Origin: Pseudomonadota bacterium
Lineage (GTDB): Bacteria; Pseudomonadota; Gammaproteobacteria; Steroidobacterales; Steroidobacteraceae
DNA: 64,000 nucleotides
Reading direction: 5' to 3'
Assembly (NCBI GenBank): GCA_023417315.1
Contig: JAEZFW010000073.1
Coordinates: 1 to 64,000 of the forward strand
Of this stretch, positions 8,081 through 16,734 are shown piece by piece. Made by a program: the position numbers and the translations under genes. The stretch's first letter is position 1. Every line of letters starts with the position of its first letter. The notes below the pieces were generated by a model that made no database searches, had not been told where the DNA came from, and worked only from the letters and a program-made list of their open reading frames with translations.

Positions 8081-11000
8081 TCCGCCCTCGCCTTCTCCAC
8101 CTGGTCCGCCACGCGCTTCTCGGAGACGGGAGCTGCGGTACCGAGGTCTTGTGCGAATACTGACACGCGGAGCTCTTCGTTCATCCACTGCAAGCGATCG
8201 AGCTCAGGATGGGCGGCGGTCGGGTCTGCGGTCGCGACGAGTTGCACGTACGCACGCACGCCGGGAGCGACTTTCGCCGCGAGCTCGGCATCGCGCTTGA
8301 GATTTCCAGGTACCTTGTCCAGTCGACGATTGACTGCGCGCAGATAACGAGGCAAGTGCGGCCAGAGCAGCTCGGGTACACCGGTCGGAAAATCTTCGGG
8401 CGCGAGGGAACGAAGATGAGCTCCGACGTGCTCGCGAACTGCATTGAAGACTTCGCCGTTCAACGCTGCGAGCTTTTGCCGAGCTGCTCGCAGCTCTTCG
8501 AGTGCCTTGAGCGTATGTGTCAGCACACGATCGACGACCTCGCCAAATGCACCTCTACGGGCGTCGATCAACGCCGAGAACTGCTCCGCCGTGCGCGGGA
8601 GCGCGCGGGCCGGATCGAGAAATGTCTCCTCGAAGCACTTCAGCGCAAGGCCGTCCGGCAACGGACGCGCTAACTCGATGCTGCGGCTCAAGAGGACGAG
8701 CTCACGATGATCTGCGAAGCGTTTGCGCGCGTACTTGAACTGCTCGGGCAGTGCGAGCACCGCGAGTCTCAGCACACCGGTCCGCAACCACGCCTCTGCT
8801 TCGGCGAGTGTGCGAGCTTCAGCGAGCTCCACGCCATCGCCACGATCGCGCAGACTCGGATACACCGTGAACTTCAAGCCACGACGCTCCACCTGCGTGT
8901 CGCGCACAAGCTCGCCGAAATCCCATGATCTGTGCACCGAGGCGCTGACGAGTGCTGCGCTGCCTCTTCCATCGCGAGCACGCACCGTACGACGCAGCGC
9001 ATTCAGATCGCGGCTCTGCGCGAGCGTCATGCCTTTGACATCGATCACTCTCAAGTTGAACTTGAGGTGATTAGGCAGAGGAAGCGCCGCAAGCTCCTCT
9101 TCGCGCAAGACCGTACCGCTGACGCGCATGATCCACTGCGCCATGGCCGCGTAGAAGCTCCCGTCCTGAGCGATCTCTTCGGCCGCACGGGCGGCGTACT
9201 CGGGCACGGGCACGAAGCTCTTGCGAACGTGTTTCGGCAGACTGCGCAGCAGCTCGGTGATGAGCTCCAAGCGCCAGCCTGGTATGAGCCATGACAGCTG
9301 CGCGCTGTCGAGCTCGCTCAAGAGCGGAGTCGGCACGAGCATCGTGATTCCGTCCGCTTCGGTGCCCGGCTCGAATCGATACTCGAGCGGCAGCGCGTTG
9401 CCTGACACTCTGAGCACATCGGGATGCGACTCGGAGCTGACCTCGGGCACTTCGCGACGCTTCCAGTCACTCAATGTGGTGAACAGCGGACGGCGGACGG
9501 CGGACGGTGAAGAAGTTGGGGCCGTAGGCTGTGGCCGCTCGCGCGCATCCATGCGCTCCGCGCCATTCGCACGATCCCTGTGCAGCAGGCTGTCGGCTGT
9601 AGCTAGGGGCGCTTCCGCGCCCTCCGGGTGCCCGCGATCTACGCGGCTCGCTTTGTCTTTCCGCCGTCCGCGGTCCGCCGTCCGCCGTTCACTTTCCTTC
9701 AGCCATTTTTCGAGCGCTGCGATGGAATGCACGTGCTCGGGGAGTCGCTGGAGGTAGAAGTCCACCATGGTTTGCTCGTCTATCAGCACATCGCGCCGGC
9801 GGATCTTCGCCTCGAGCGCCTCGACTTCGCGTCGCAGGCATCGATTGTGTTGCAGGAACTCCGCTCGATATCGCGTGTGTCCCTCGACGAGCGCTTCGCG
9901 GACGAAGATCTCGCGCGCTTCCTTCGGCGCCACGGTGCCGTAGTTAACGCGGCGGCGTGCCGACAATGTGAGTCCATAGAGCGAGGTCGACTCGAACGCC
10001 GCAACGAAACCGCGCTGCTCGACCCAATGCGGCTCCGCGTACTCGCGCTTCAGCAGATGCTCGCCTGCAGCCTCGATCCACTGCGGTTCCACCGCCGCCA
10101 CCATGCGGGCGAACAAGCGCGTCGTCTCCATGAGGCTCGCAGCAACCACCCACTTCGGCGGCTTGGACGCGAGAGGTGTTCCAGGCGCGATCACGAAGCG
10201 TGTTCCGCGCGCCCCTTCGTACTCGCGTCGTTCATCGAGCGCGCCGATGTTGCCGAGGAAACCCGTGAGAATCGCTTGATGCAGATCGGCATACTCGCCT
10301 GGCGTCGTGTTCTTCTTCAGTTTGAGATCCTTCGCGATCTCATCGAGCTGTCGATAGAGCTCCTGCCATTCGCGCATGCGCATGAACGACACGAAGTGCT
10401 CGCGGCACCACTTGCGAAGCTGGCTACCGCTCAATGCGCCGCTCTGTTCCGCGAAGGCGTTCCACAGGTTCAGCACAGCAATGAAGTCCGAGCGAGGGTC
10501 GGCATACTTCGCGTGCTGCTGATCAGCTTGCTGTTGCGCATCCGTCGGCCGCTCGCGCGGATCCTGTGCGCCGAGGAACGATGCGATGACCAGCATCTCG
10601 GCGAGACAACCATGATGTCCCGCGGCATGCAGCATGCGCGCAAGGCGCGGATCGACGGGTAGCGCAGCAAGTTGCCTGCCGAGCGCGGTCACGACTCGGT
10701 TCGCATCAACCGCCTTCAGCTCCTGTAGCAGGCGATAACCGTCGTTGATCATCCGCGTGTCGGGCGGATCGACGAATGGAAAGCTCTCCGGATCGCCGAG
10801 CTCCAAGGCCGACATCTGCAGAATGACGCTCGCCAGATTCGTACGAAGCACCTCGGGTGGGGTGAACGCGGGGCGCGCGATGAAATCGTCCTCAGCGTAC
10901 AGACGGACGCAGATGCCCTCGCGCTCGCGACCGGAACGGCCCTTGCGCTGATCGGCGCTCGCCTGCGAAATCTTTTCGATCGGCAGTCGCTGCACCTTGC

Positions 11001-12153
11001 CGCGTACGCTGTAGCGACTGATTCGCGCGAGACCCGAATCCACGACGTGACGAATACCAGGCACGGTGAGCGAAGTCTCCGCGACGTTCGTCGCAAGCAC
11101 GATGCGACGCGCGCCATGCTTCTCGAAGATGCGCTCCTGATCGCGAGTCGACAGTCGCGCGTATAACGGCAGTACTTCGGTATTCATGAGGCGCGCCTTC
11201 GAAAGCGCATCGGCTGCGTCTCGGATCTGTTTCTCGCCGGGCAAGAACACGAGCACATCGTCGCGAACATCGCGATCGAGCTCGCGGATCGCTGCGACGA
11301 TGCCTTCAGGCAACGTGAGCTCTTCGTCGTCTTCCTCGCCCACGAGCGGGCGATAGCGCACTTCGACGGGATAGCTGCGGCCCGATACTTCGATGATCGG
11401 AGCGCCGCCAAAGAAATCTGCGAATCGCTGCGGATCGATCGTCGCTGAGGTGATGATGACGCGCAGGTCCGGCCGCTCGGGCACGATGCGTGTCAGAACG
11501 CCCAGTAGGAAATCAATGTTGAGGCTGCGCTCATGCGCCTCGTCGATGATGATCGTGTCGTAGCGGCGCAGTCGCCGATCGTGCTCGAGCTCGCGCAGCA
11601 GGATGCCGTCAGTCATCAGCTTCACGCGAGTGTCCGGACCCGTGCGTTCGTTGAATCGCACTTGATAGCCGACCGCACCGCCTACGTGGGTTCCGAGCTC
11701 CTGCGCAAGTCGCTGTGCGATGGCGCGCGCGGCGATGCGCCTCGGCTGCGTGTGTCCGATGAGCCCAAGCGTTCCGCGGCCGGCTTCGATGCAGACCTTC
11801 GGCAACTGCGTCGTCTTTCCCGAACCCGTCGCGCCGCAGATCACGGTCACAGGATGCTTGGCGATCGCTCGCGCAATCTCCTCGCGATGCGCAGTGATCG
11901 GCAGCGCTGGATCGAACTCGAGCTTGAGCGGCTGAGTCCGCAGTCGCTCCACATGGGCCGCAGAGCGCTCAATCCCCTCGCGCAGCGCGTTCACCGACTT
12001 TTCAAACTCTGCACCGCCAGCATGCCGTGCGAACAGGCGATCGATCTCGCGCGCAAGCCGCGGGCGATCCACGAGGCGAGTGTGTTGGAGGTGCTCGCGC
12101 AGCTCGAACAGCGGCGCATGGACGCTCTGTTTGGGTGAGGAGTTCATCGACAT
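8071..12153 (-). CDS. hrpA: ATP-dependent RNA helicase HrpA
   Basis: About 1360 residues of DEAH-box helicase, the family of E. coli HrpA (about 1300 residues), which helps rescue stalled ribosomes. Walker A 'GATGSGKT' is near residue 107 and 'DEAH' near 205. Next come 'SATID', the motif VI region 'QRKGRSGREREG', the HA2/OB-fold region ('FLGNIGALDE') and the HrpA-specific C-terminal half. The frame opens upstream at 12192, but the ATG pair at 12153/12147, just after the phoQ stop, is the sensible start. Roughly residues 820-890 are encoded by a repeat element inserted in frame (9486-9690). They are Arg/Ala/Asp-rich and look unstructured. The gene is last in a PepSY-phoP-phoQ-hrpA gene string. 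Confidence 0.95.
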   Translation of the reverse strand: MSMNSSPKQSVHAPLFELREHLQHTRLVDRPRLAREIDRLFARHAGGAEFEKSVNALREGIERSAAHVERLRTQPLKLEFDPALPITAHREEIARAIAKHPVTVICGATGSGKTTQLPKVCIEAGRGTLGLIGHTQPRRIAARAIAQRLAQELGTHVGGAVGYQVRFNERTGPDTRVKLMTDGILLRELEHDRRLRRYDTIIIDEAHERSLNIDFLLGVLTRIVPERPDLRVIITSATIDPQRFADFFGGAPIIEVSGRSYPVEVRYRPLVGEEDDEELTLPEGIVAAIRELDRDVRDDVLVFLPGEKQIRDAADALSKARLMNTEVLPLYARLSTRDQERIFEKHGARRIVLATNVAETSLTVPGIRHVVDSGLARISRYSVRGKVQRLPIEKISQASADQRKGRSGREREGICVRLYAEDDFIARPAFTPPEVLRTNLASVILQMSALELGDPESFPFVDPPDTRMINDGYRLLQELKAVDANRVVTALGRQLAALPVDPRLARMLHAAGHHGCLAEMLVIASFLGAQDPRERPTDAQQQADQQHAKYADPRSDFIAVLNLWNAFAEQSGALSGSQLRKWCREHFVSFMRMREWQELYRQLDEIAKDLKLKKNTTPGEYADLHQAILTGFLGNIGALDERREYEGARGTRFVIAPGTPLASKPPKWVVAASLMETTRLFARMVAAVEPQWIEAAGEHLLKREYAEPHWVEQRGFVAAFESTSLYGLTLSARRRVNYGTVAPKEAREIFVREALVEGHTRYRAEFLQHNRCLRREVEALEAKIRRRDVLIDEQTMVDFYLQRLPEHVHSIAALEKWLKESERRTADRGRRKDKASRVDRGHPEGAEAPLATADSLLHRDRANGAERMDARERPQPTAPTSSPSAVRRPLFTTLSDWKRREVPEVSSESHPDVLRVSGNALPLEYRFEPGTEADGITMLVPTPLLSELDSAQLSWLIPGWRLELITELLRSLPKHVRKSFVPVPEYAARAAEEIAQDGSFYAAMAQWIMRVSGTVLREEELAALPLPNHLKFNLRVIDVKGMTLAQSRDLNALRRTVRARDGRGSAALVSASVHRSWDFGELVRDTQVERRGLKFTVYPSLRDRGDGVELAEARTLAEAEAWLRTGVLRLAVLALPEQFKYARKRFADHRELVLLSRSIELARPLPDGLALKCFEETFLDPARALPRTAEQFSALIDARRGAFGEVVDRVLTHTLKALEELRAARQKLAALNGEVFNAVREHVGAHLRSLAPEDFPTGVPELLWPHLPRYLRAVNRRLDKVPGNLKRDAELAAKVAPGVRAYVQLVATADPTAAHPELDRLQWMNEELRVSVFAQDLGTAAPVSEKRVADQVEKARAEVK
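9486..9690. repeat. Inverted-array repeat element in frame inside hrpA (GGACGGC)
   Basis: The left array 9486-9510 holds three GGACGGC-type heptamers. The inverted right array 9661-9690 reads GCCGTCCGCGGTCCGCCGTC. The 150-bp interior contains a second dispersed repeat at 9533-9580, which is near-identical to 52865-52910 in the relA-permease spacer. The reading frame of hrpA stays open through the whole element. Confidence 0.88.
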
Positions 12154-12157
12154 CGGG

Positions 12158-13531
12158 CTAGACGGGCGGGAGCGACACTTCCACGCGCGCACCGCCCAAA
12201 GGGGAGTTATCTATGGTCACGGAACCGCCGTTCAACCCGACGAGTTCCCGCACGACCGACAAACCGATACCCTGCCCACTGACTCGTTCATCGAGACGCG
12301 TGCCTCGGGCGAGCACGTGCGTGCGTTGCTCCTCCGGGATGCCCGGACCGTCATCCTCGACAGTCAACTTCAATCCATCGCGCCGCGCGTGCTGTGCGCT
12401 CACACACTGCGCTCGCAACGTTACCTTCGAACGCGTCCACTTGAACGCATTGTCGAGTAGATTGCCCGCGATCTCCGTGAGGTCTTCGCGGTCACCGAAG
12501 AACAGGCAGCCGTCTTCGATCTCGAGCTCGCAGTGGATGTTTCTCTCCGCGTACACCTTCAACAACGCGGCGCGCAGCGCTTCGAGGTTTTCACGCACGT
12601 TCACTGGCGCCGTTCCTAGTCCTGTTCCACCGGAAACAGCGGCTCGTTTCAACTGGTACTTCACAAGCTCGTCCATGCGACCGACTTGCTCGTCCAATTG
12701 CTGCGCGAGCGGAAGAGCCTTTGCCTGCGGGCTGCCGAGCACATTGCGCATGACCGCAAGCGGGGTCTTCAGGCTGTGGGCGAGATTGCCGAGCGTGTTG
12801 CGGTAGCGCGCGAGCCGCTCCCGCTCACTGCGCAGCAGGGCATTGAGATTGGCCGTCACGCCCAGCAACTCACGAGGATAACCAGAGCCGAGCTCGGTCA
12901 GATCGCCCATCTCGATCGCATTGATCTCGCGCTCCACTCGACGCAGCGGCGACAACACTCGACGTAGCAGCAGCGCGAACGACCCGAGCAAGAGCAGCAT
13001 CAAGAAACCGAACCAGCCGAACAGGCGTCCTCGAAAGGTCGCGAGCGAGCGGTGGTAAGGATCGAGATCCTCTGCAACGCTGAATACGAATGTACGCGTG
13101 ACGCCGTCCTCGAACTGCCAATCGATGGCGCGACTGAGCGCGCGCACCGATGCCCCATCCGCTCTGCGCAATTGCACGTAAGCGCGCTCGCCCGACCGCA
13201 GATTCGTCTTGAAATCGAGGCCAGTGCCCGTGAGCGAGTTGGACCGCCAGCTTGGATAACCGTCGCTGCGCAGAATCTCTGCGTACAAACCCGAGCCCGG
13301 ATTATCGAATCGCTCCTCGGTTTTCTCAGGCGCCGGCTGGAGCCAAGAACCGTCCTCTTCGTCTGAGGCCGTAATCAGTGCAAGGAGCTGCCCCTCCAGA
13401 CGATCGCGCATCGTTTGCTCGCTCAGGTTGCGAAAGACAATGTCCAGCGCGGCGATCGTGATACCGAAGAAGACGAGCAGCAGCAGACTCGCGGAGGCGA
13501 GCAGACGGGCGCTGAGCGAACGGGGAGCCAT
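12158..13531 (-). CDS. phoQ: PhoQ-like sensor histidine kinase
   Basis: A 457-residue inner-membrane sensor kinase. TM1 spans about residues 8-30 and TM2 about 170-190, flanking a periplasmic sensor of about 140 residues that includes an acidic patch ('DEEDG', 'EKTEERFD'). HAMP linker, then the H-box 'NLAHSLKTPLAV' with phosphorylated H252, an exact match in style to PhoQ. The HATPase domain follows with N-box 'NLLDNAFKW' and G-boxes 'DDGPGIP' and 'GQGIGLSVV'. I start at the ATG at 13531 rather than the TTG three bases before. It follows phoP across a repeat spacer of about 115 bp. Mg2+, acid or peptide sensing is assumed from the family. Confidence 0.88.
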   Translation of the reverse strand: MAPRSLSARLLASASLLLLVFFGITIAALDIVFRNLSEQTMRDRLEGQLLALITASDEEDGSWLQPAPEKTEERFDNPGSGLYAEILRSDGYPSWRSNSLTGTGLDFKTNLRSGERAYVQLRRADGASVRALSRAIDWQFEDGVTRTFVFSVAEDLDPYHRSLATFRGRLFGWFGFLMLLLLGSFALLLRRVLSPLRRVEREINAIEMGDLTELGSGYPRELLGVTANLNALLRSERERLARYRNTLGNLAHSLKTPLAVMRNVLGSPQAKALPLAQQLDEQVGRMDELVKYQLKRAAVSGGTGLGTAPVNVRENLEALRAALLKVYAERNIHCELEIEDGCLFFGDREDLTEIAGNLLDNAFKWTRSKVTLRAQCVSAQHARRDGLKLTVEDDGPGIPEEQRTHVLARGTRLDERVSGQGIGLSVVRELVGLNGGSVTIDNSPLGGARVEVSLPPV

Positions 13532-13537
13532 CAAAGC

Positions 13538-13645
13538 GTGAGTGACGAGTGACGGGTGACGGGTGACGGGCCAGAAGGTGCAGCACTACGCGTAGTGCGC
13601 CGCTCCGCTTCTTGCCCGTCACCCGTCACTCGTCACCCGTCACTT
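13538..13645. repeat. Short-unit inverted-array spacer repeat (GTGACGG)
   Basis: The left array 13538-13570 holds four GTGACGG/A heptamers. The inverted right array 13614-13645 holds four CCGTCAC/CTCGTCAC units. The loop contains a small palindrome, GCACTACGCGTAGTGC. It occupies the whole phoP-phoQ spacer, starting one base after the phoP stop codon on the minus strand. Confidence 0.92.
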
Positions 13646-13646
13646 G

Positions 13647-14330
13647 CTATGCGCCTTCGCGCTGGAGCGCGAAGCGGTAACCTCGACCTCGCAGCGTTTC
13701 GATCGGCTTGATCGTATCTTCGGGATCGAGCTTACGGCGCAGGCGGCCGATGAAGACCTCGATCGTATTGCTGTCGCGGTCGAAATCCTGCGCGTACAAC
13801 CGCTCCGTGAGCTCCGTTTTTGAGATCACTTCTCCCGCGCGGTGCATCAGATACTCGAGAATGCGGTACTCGAAGCTCGTAAGCTCGATCTTCTGCTCGT
13901 TGACCGTGACCTCCTGCGTGCGCGGATCGAGCGCAACGGGACCGCAACGAAGCACCGGTTGGGCCCAACCCCCCGAGCGCCTGAGCAGTGCCTGCACGCG
14001 TGCGAGGAGCTCTTCGAAGTGAAACGGCTTCGCAACATAGTCATCCGCGCCCGCCTGCAGACCTTCCACTTTGTCCTGCCAGCGATCGCGCGCGGTGAGA
14101 ATCAGGATCGGGTAGGACTTGCGCTCTGCGCGCAGCTTCTTGATCAGCTCCAATCCGGGAAGCTTAGGCAAGCCGAGGTCGACGATCGCGAGGTCGAGTG
14201 CGTACTCCCGTCCGCAATAGAGCCCTTCTTCGCCGTCCGCAGCCGCATCGACATTGAAACCGACATCTTTCAATTGCTGCGCGATCGACTCGCGCAAAGC
14301 TGCTTCGTCTTCAACGATGAGTACACGCAT
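13647..14330 (-). CDS. phoP: PhoP-like OmpR-family response regulator
   Basis: A 227-residue response regulator. The receiver domain (1-115) has acidic-pocket residues E7/D8, phospho-acceptor D51 ('AIVDLGLPK') and K101 ('KPFHFEELLARVQALLRR'). The winged-helix domain is at about residues 127-222 ('LTSFEYRILEYLM', 'RLRRKLDPEDTI', 'TLRGRGYRF'). The phrase 'LTARDRWQDKVEGLQAGADDYV' is very close to enteric PhoP. It is followed by the phoQ-like kinase gene. The upstream PepSY gene is a plausible regulon member. The start is the ATG at 14330. Confidence 0.9.
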   Translation of the reverse strand: MRVLIVEDEAALRESIAQQLKDVGFNVDAAADGEEGLYCGREYALDLAIVDLGLPKLPGLELIKKLRAERKSYPILILTARDRWQDKVEGLQAGADDYVAKPFHFEELLARVQALLRRSGGWAQPVLRCGPVALDPRTQEVTVNEQKIELTSFEYRILEYLMHRAGEVISKTELTERLYAQDFDRDSNTIEVFIGRLRRKLDPEDTIKPIETLRGRGYRFALQREGA

Positions 14331-14340
14331 AGATGCCTGG

Positions 14341-14470
14341 TTGACGGTTTTACGGTTGACCGTTGACGGCCGGAAGCGGGTTATCGTGGATAACAGCGAT
14401 ATTGCTCACCAGACCACCGATGTTCGTTCTGTTCCGCTTACGCTCTTGCTGTCAACGGTCAACCGTCGAC
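14341..14470. repeat. Short-unit inverted-array spacer repeat (TTGACGG)
   Basis: The left array 14341-14370 carries TTGACGG, ACGGTTGACC and GTTGACGG. The inverted right array 14450-14470 reads TGTCAACGGTCAACCGTCGAC. An 80-bp loop lies between. It fills the PepSY gene-phoP spacer, so any phoP promoter here must lie within or overlap it. Confidence 0.85.
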
Positions 14471-14477
14471 TTGCTCG

Positions 14478-14771
14478 TCAGTACATGGCGCCGGTTTCGG
14501 CATCCACGCGCACGGTCGTGACTTTGCCGTCGGCGCTCAAGAGTCGGATTTGGTGGACGCGCCGGCCGCCATTGTTCACCGTTTCTGCTCGTACGGCCTT
14601 CGCTCGATAACGACTTTGGACCATCTGCACCGCTTCATCGAGCGTAATGCGCTCCGCAGCTCCCTGCTCCCGTCGCTGCTGACGACGATCGATCAGCTCT
14701 TGGGCCTGCGTCACGCCGCCGAGCGTCGACAACAGCGCAAAGAGCAGCAGTAGGGCTCGCCACTTGTACAT
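14478..14771 (-). CDS. Periplasmic PepSY-domain protein
   Basis: A 97-residue exported protein. Signal peptide 'MYKWRALLLLFALLSTLGG' with cleavage near 'TQAQ', then a short charged linker and one PepSY domain ('ITLDEAVQMVQSRYRAKAV' through 'VRVDAETGAMY'). PepSY proteins are often small periplasmic inhibitors or modulators and are commonly next to two-component genes, as here with phoPQ. I chose the ATG at 14771. An upstream in-frame ATG at 14795 would add eight residues before the signal sequence and has no ribosome-binding site. Confidence 0.82.
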   Translation of the reverse strand: MYKWRALLLLFALLSTLGGVTQAQELIDRRQQRREQGAAERITLDEAVQMVQSRYRAKAVRAETVNNGGRRVHQIRLLSADGKVTTVRVDAETGAMY

Positions 14772-14910
14772 GGAAAACCTAGCGAACCTCAGCATCGGCA
14801 GTAGGTGAGCTCATTGCGCCTGAATACTCGCCGGGGTATTCGATTCCCCTCAAATGTTCGAACACCGGACACCTCCAGTCGGAAGGGCCCGGTGTCGTCG
14901 TAGTGTACTT

Positions 14911-14940
14911 GCGGCGGGACGCGAGATCACGCCCCGCCGC
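14911..14940 (-). terminator. GC-rich stem-loop after the glycine-zipper gene
   Basis: GCGGCGGG (14911-14918) pairs with CCCGCCGC (14933-14940), extended by a 3-bp inner stem. It starts 9 bp past the stop codon of the gene at 14949. No strong T-tract follows, so this is only a candidate terminator. Confidence 0.4.
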
Positions 14941-14948
14941 TCTCGATC

Positions 14949-15521
14949 TCACTCGGCCGGTGCGACCGCGACCCGCACACGGATACGATCACCTGGGTCG
15001 TAGGGGAGCTGCGTCTTGTAGTGACGGCCGTTGTACTCGTACGTCACTCGGTAACCCTCGATGCGCTCCTCGTACTCATGCTGGTATCGCACGTCGCAAC
15101 GTTGCACGACTTCTTCGTAGCCGCCGTGCGGATATCGCTTCGCGGCACTGTCGTAACCTACGCCCGCGCCGATCAACGCGCCTGCGACCGTGGCGGCATC
15201 CTGACCTCGGCCGCTGCCGAACTGATGCCCGATCACGCCGCCGATCGCAGCCCCGAGCAACGTTCGTCCGCCCACCGCAGGATCCGAAACATGCGGCCGA
15301 GAATCGACATAACGCGTCTCATCCCAGCACTCACGCCGCGGGGTCTCGATCTTGACCTGACGCACGATCGGATCGACATCGACCACGCGCGCGTACTCGT
15401 ACTCGGCGTGCGAAGGACCGCGATAGTGACGCGCGTTCGACCAAGGCGGCGGCGTCGCCGAAGCGGTCGCGGCCACACCGAGCACACCCACCACACCTAA
15501 CAGACTGCGACTGAAACGCAT
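14949..15521 (-). CDS. Glycine-zipper outer-membrane-type protein (17 kDa antigen-like)
   Basis: A 190-residue exported protein. Signal peptide 'MRFSRSLLGVVGVLGVAATASA', then a linker region. Residues near 95-135 form a glycine-zipper 2TM segment ('GAAIGGVIGHQFGSGRG' and 'AGALIGAGVGYDSA') as in Rickettsia 17 kDa antigen / SlyB-type proteins, and then a charged C-terminal domain with several Tyr and two Cys. The ATG at 15521 has an excellent ribosome-binding site (GGGAGAG). The frame opens further upstream but without signal-sequence character. It has no lipobox, unlike SlyB, so it is probably a soluble or integral envelope protein. Molecular function unknown. Confidence 0.8.
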   Translation of the reverse strand: MRFSRSLLGVVGVLGVAATASATPPPWSNARHYRGPSHAEYEYARVVDVDPIVRQVKIETPRRECWDETRYVDSRPHVSDPAVGGRTLLGAAIGGVIGHQFGSGRGQDAATVAGALIGAGVGYDSAAKRYPHGGYEEVVQRCDVRYQHEYEERIEGYRVTYEYNGRHYKTQLPYDPGDRIRVRVAVAPAE

Positions 15522-15626
15522 GTTCTTCTCTCCCATCGCGGCCGGCTTGAGGGCGCCGACCTTGGGACAGACTGTAGGTTTAATGCTCTGAATGGAAACT
15601 GAATCGACCACCGAGGCTGCGCCGCG

Positions 15627-15700
15627 TGATGAAGGTGACGAAAGTGATGGAAGTGACGGAGGTAAGCGCCACGACTTTGACCTCCATCACCTACATCACT
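15627..15700. repeat. Short-unit inverted-array spacer repeat (GTGAYGGAA)
   Basis: The left array 15627-15663 (GTGATGAAG, GTGACGAAA, GTGATGGAA, GTGACGGAG) is followed after about 15 bp by an inverted array at 15679-15700 (ACCTCCATCACCTACATCACT). The stop codon of mazG (15696-15698) is a TGA inside the right array. Confidence 0.85.
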
Positions 15701-16472
15701 GGCCTTTGGCTTTTCCCTCCTCCCACAAGACATCCATCTCCTCGAGCGTCGCTCGTTCAGGCGAGCTGCCCTGCTCTGCGAGACGCCTTTCGACGTACCG
15801 GAAGCGACGCTCGAACTTGGCATTCGCGTTGCGCAGCGAGATCTCGGGATCGATCTTCAGGTAGCGACACACGTTCACGAGACTGAACAGCAAGTCGCCG
15901 ATCTCGTTGGAGATGCGAGTGAGATCTGGCGTGCCCGCAAGCTCCGCGCGTAGCTCTTCCACTTCTTCGCCAACCTTATCGAGCGCGCCATGCGTGTCCG
16001 GCCACTCGAAGCCAACTTCCGCCGCCCGCTTGCCCAACTTGTTCGCACGCGTGAGCGCAGGAAGCGCGAGCGGGACATCATCCAAGACGCTCTCACGCGT
16101 TTGCGCACGCTCCCGCCGCTTCTGCTCTTCCCAAGCGACCGTCTGCTCCGCAGCGCTTGCGATGCGCGCATCGCCGAAGACATGCGGATGCCGCCGCTCC
16201 ATCTTTTCGCAGATCGCATTCACCACGTCGCCGAACGCAAACGCGCCACGCTCCCGCGCCATCTGCGAATGAAACACGACCTGAAACAACAGATCCCCAA
16301 GCTCATCGCGCAAGTCGTCCATGTCGTCTCGCTCGATTGCATCCGCCACCTCATACGCTTCCTCGATCGTATACGGCGCGATCGTCTTGAAGCTCTGCTC
16401 CAGATCCCAAGGACACCCGCGCTGCGGATCGCGCAGGCGGGCCATGATTTCGAGGAGACGGGAGATGGGCAT
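15696..16472 (-). CDS. mazG: Nucleoside triphosphate pyrophosphohydrolase MazG
   Basis: A 258-residue all-alpha NTP pyrophosphohydrolase that cleans non-canonical or excess NTPs and is tied to the stringent response in E. coli. It has two MazG repeats. The first carries the EExxE/D...ExxD metal-site pattern ('EEAYEVADAI' and 'DELGDLLFQVVFHS'). The second has 'GEEVEELRAEL' and 'NEIGDLLFSLVN'. The start is the ATG at 16472 ('MPISRLLEIMARLRD'). The frame stays open upstream only because four GGTACTG heptamers read through as an artificial extension rich in Tyr-Pro. Confidence 0.95.
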   Translation of the reverse strand: MPISRLLEIMARLRDPQRGCPWDLEQSFKTIAPYTIEEAYEVADAIERDDMDDLRDELGDLLFQVVFHSQMARERGAFAFGDVVNAICEKMERRHPHVFGDARIASAAEQTVAWEEQKRRERAQTRESVLDDVPLALPALTRANKLGKRAAEVGFEWPDTHGALDKVGEEVEELRAELAGTPDLTRISNEIGDLLFSLVNVCRYLKIDPEISLRNANAKFERRFRYVERRLAEQGSSPERATLEEMDVLWEEGKAKGQ

Positions 16473-16476
16473 GGAT

Positions 16477-16508
16477 GGGTACTGGGTACTGGGTACTGGG
16501 TACTGGGC
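16477..16508. repeat. Single-arm heptamer array (GGTACTG x4)
   Basis: Four consecutive GGTACTG heptamers, the last grading into GGCTCTG, begin five bases upstream of the mazG start codon. No inverted partner array is visible in the following 200 bp, unlike most other loci of this kind in the window. Confidence 0.9.
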
Positions 16509-16584
16509 TCTGCCGAGAGTATGCACCGCACCTAGGCGTCGATGTTCTTCACTCTGCGCTACGCCAGTCTATGTCGTAAGGCGA

Positions 16585-16698
16585 GCGAGGTATGTCGGGC
16601 TGTGCTTTTCGGGACGTTCGAAAACAAGGATGTTTTCGTACGAGCCTATAGGGACATATTTACGGCGTTCCCGAAAAGCACAGGCCGACGTACCTCGC
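16585..16698. repeat. MITE-like palindromic spacer element
   Basis: A 31-bp left arm (16585-16615) and 32-bp right arm (16667-16698) are inverted copies with about two mismatches and one indel, containing CTGTGCTTTTCGGGA. Inside is a second hairpin, CGAAAAC-aaggat-GTTTTCG (16619-16638), followed by TAGGGACATATTTACGGCG. From memory, spacer elements with GGGA-TATTTAC-GGCG cores recur in gammaproteobacteria. I cannot name the family. It encodes nothing and lies between nudL and mazG. Confidence 0.8.
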
Positions 16699-16734
16699 GA
16701 TCAGTTAGCACTGAGCCTTCGCGCACGTTCCTGC

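Noticed and set aside
16473..16526. Longer MazG N-terminus
   Set aside because: Encoded by GGTACTG repeats (Tyr-Pro-rich). MazG proteins begin at 'MPISRLL'-like sequence.
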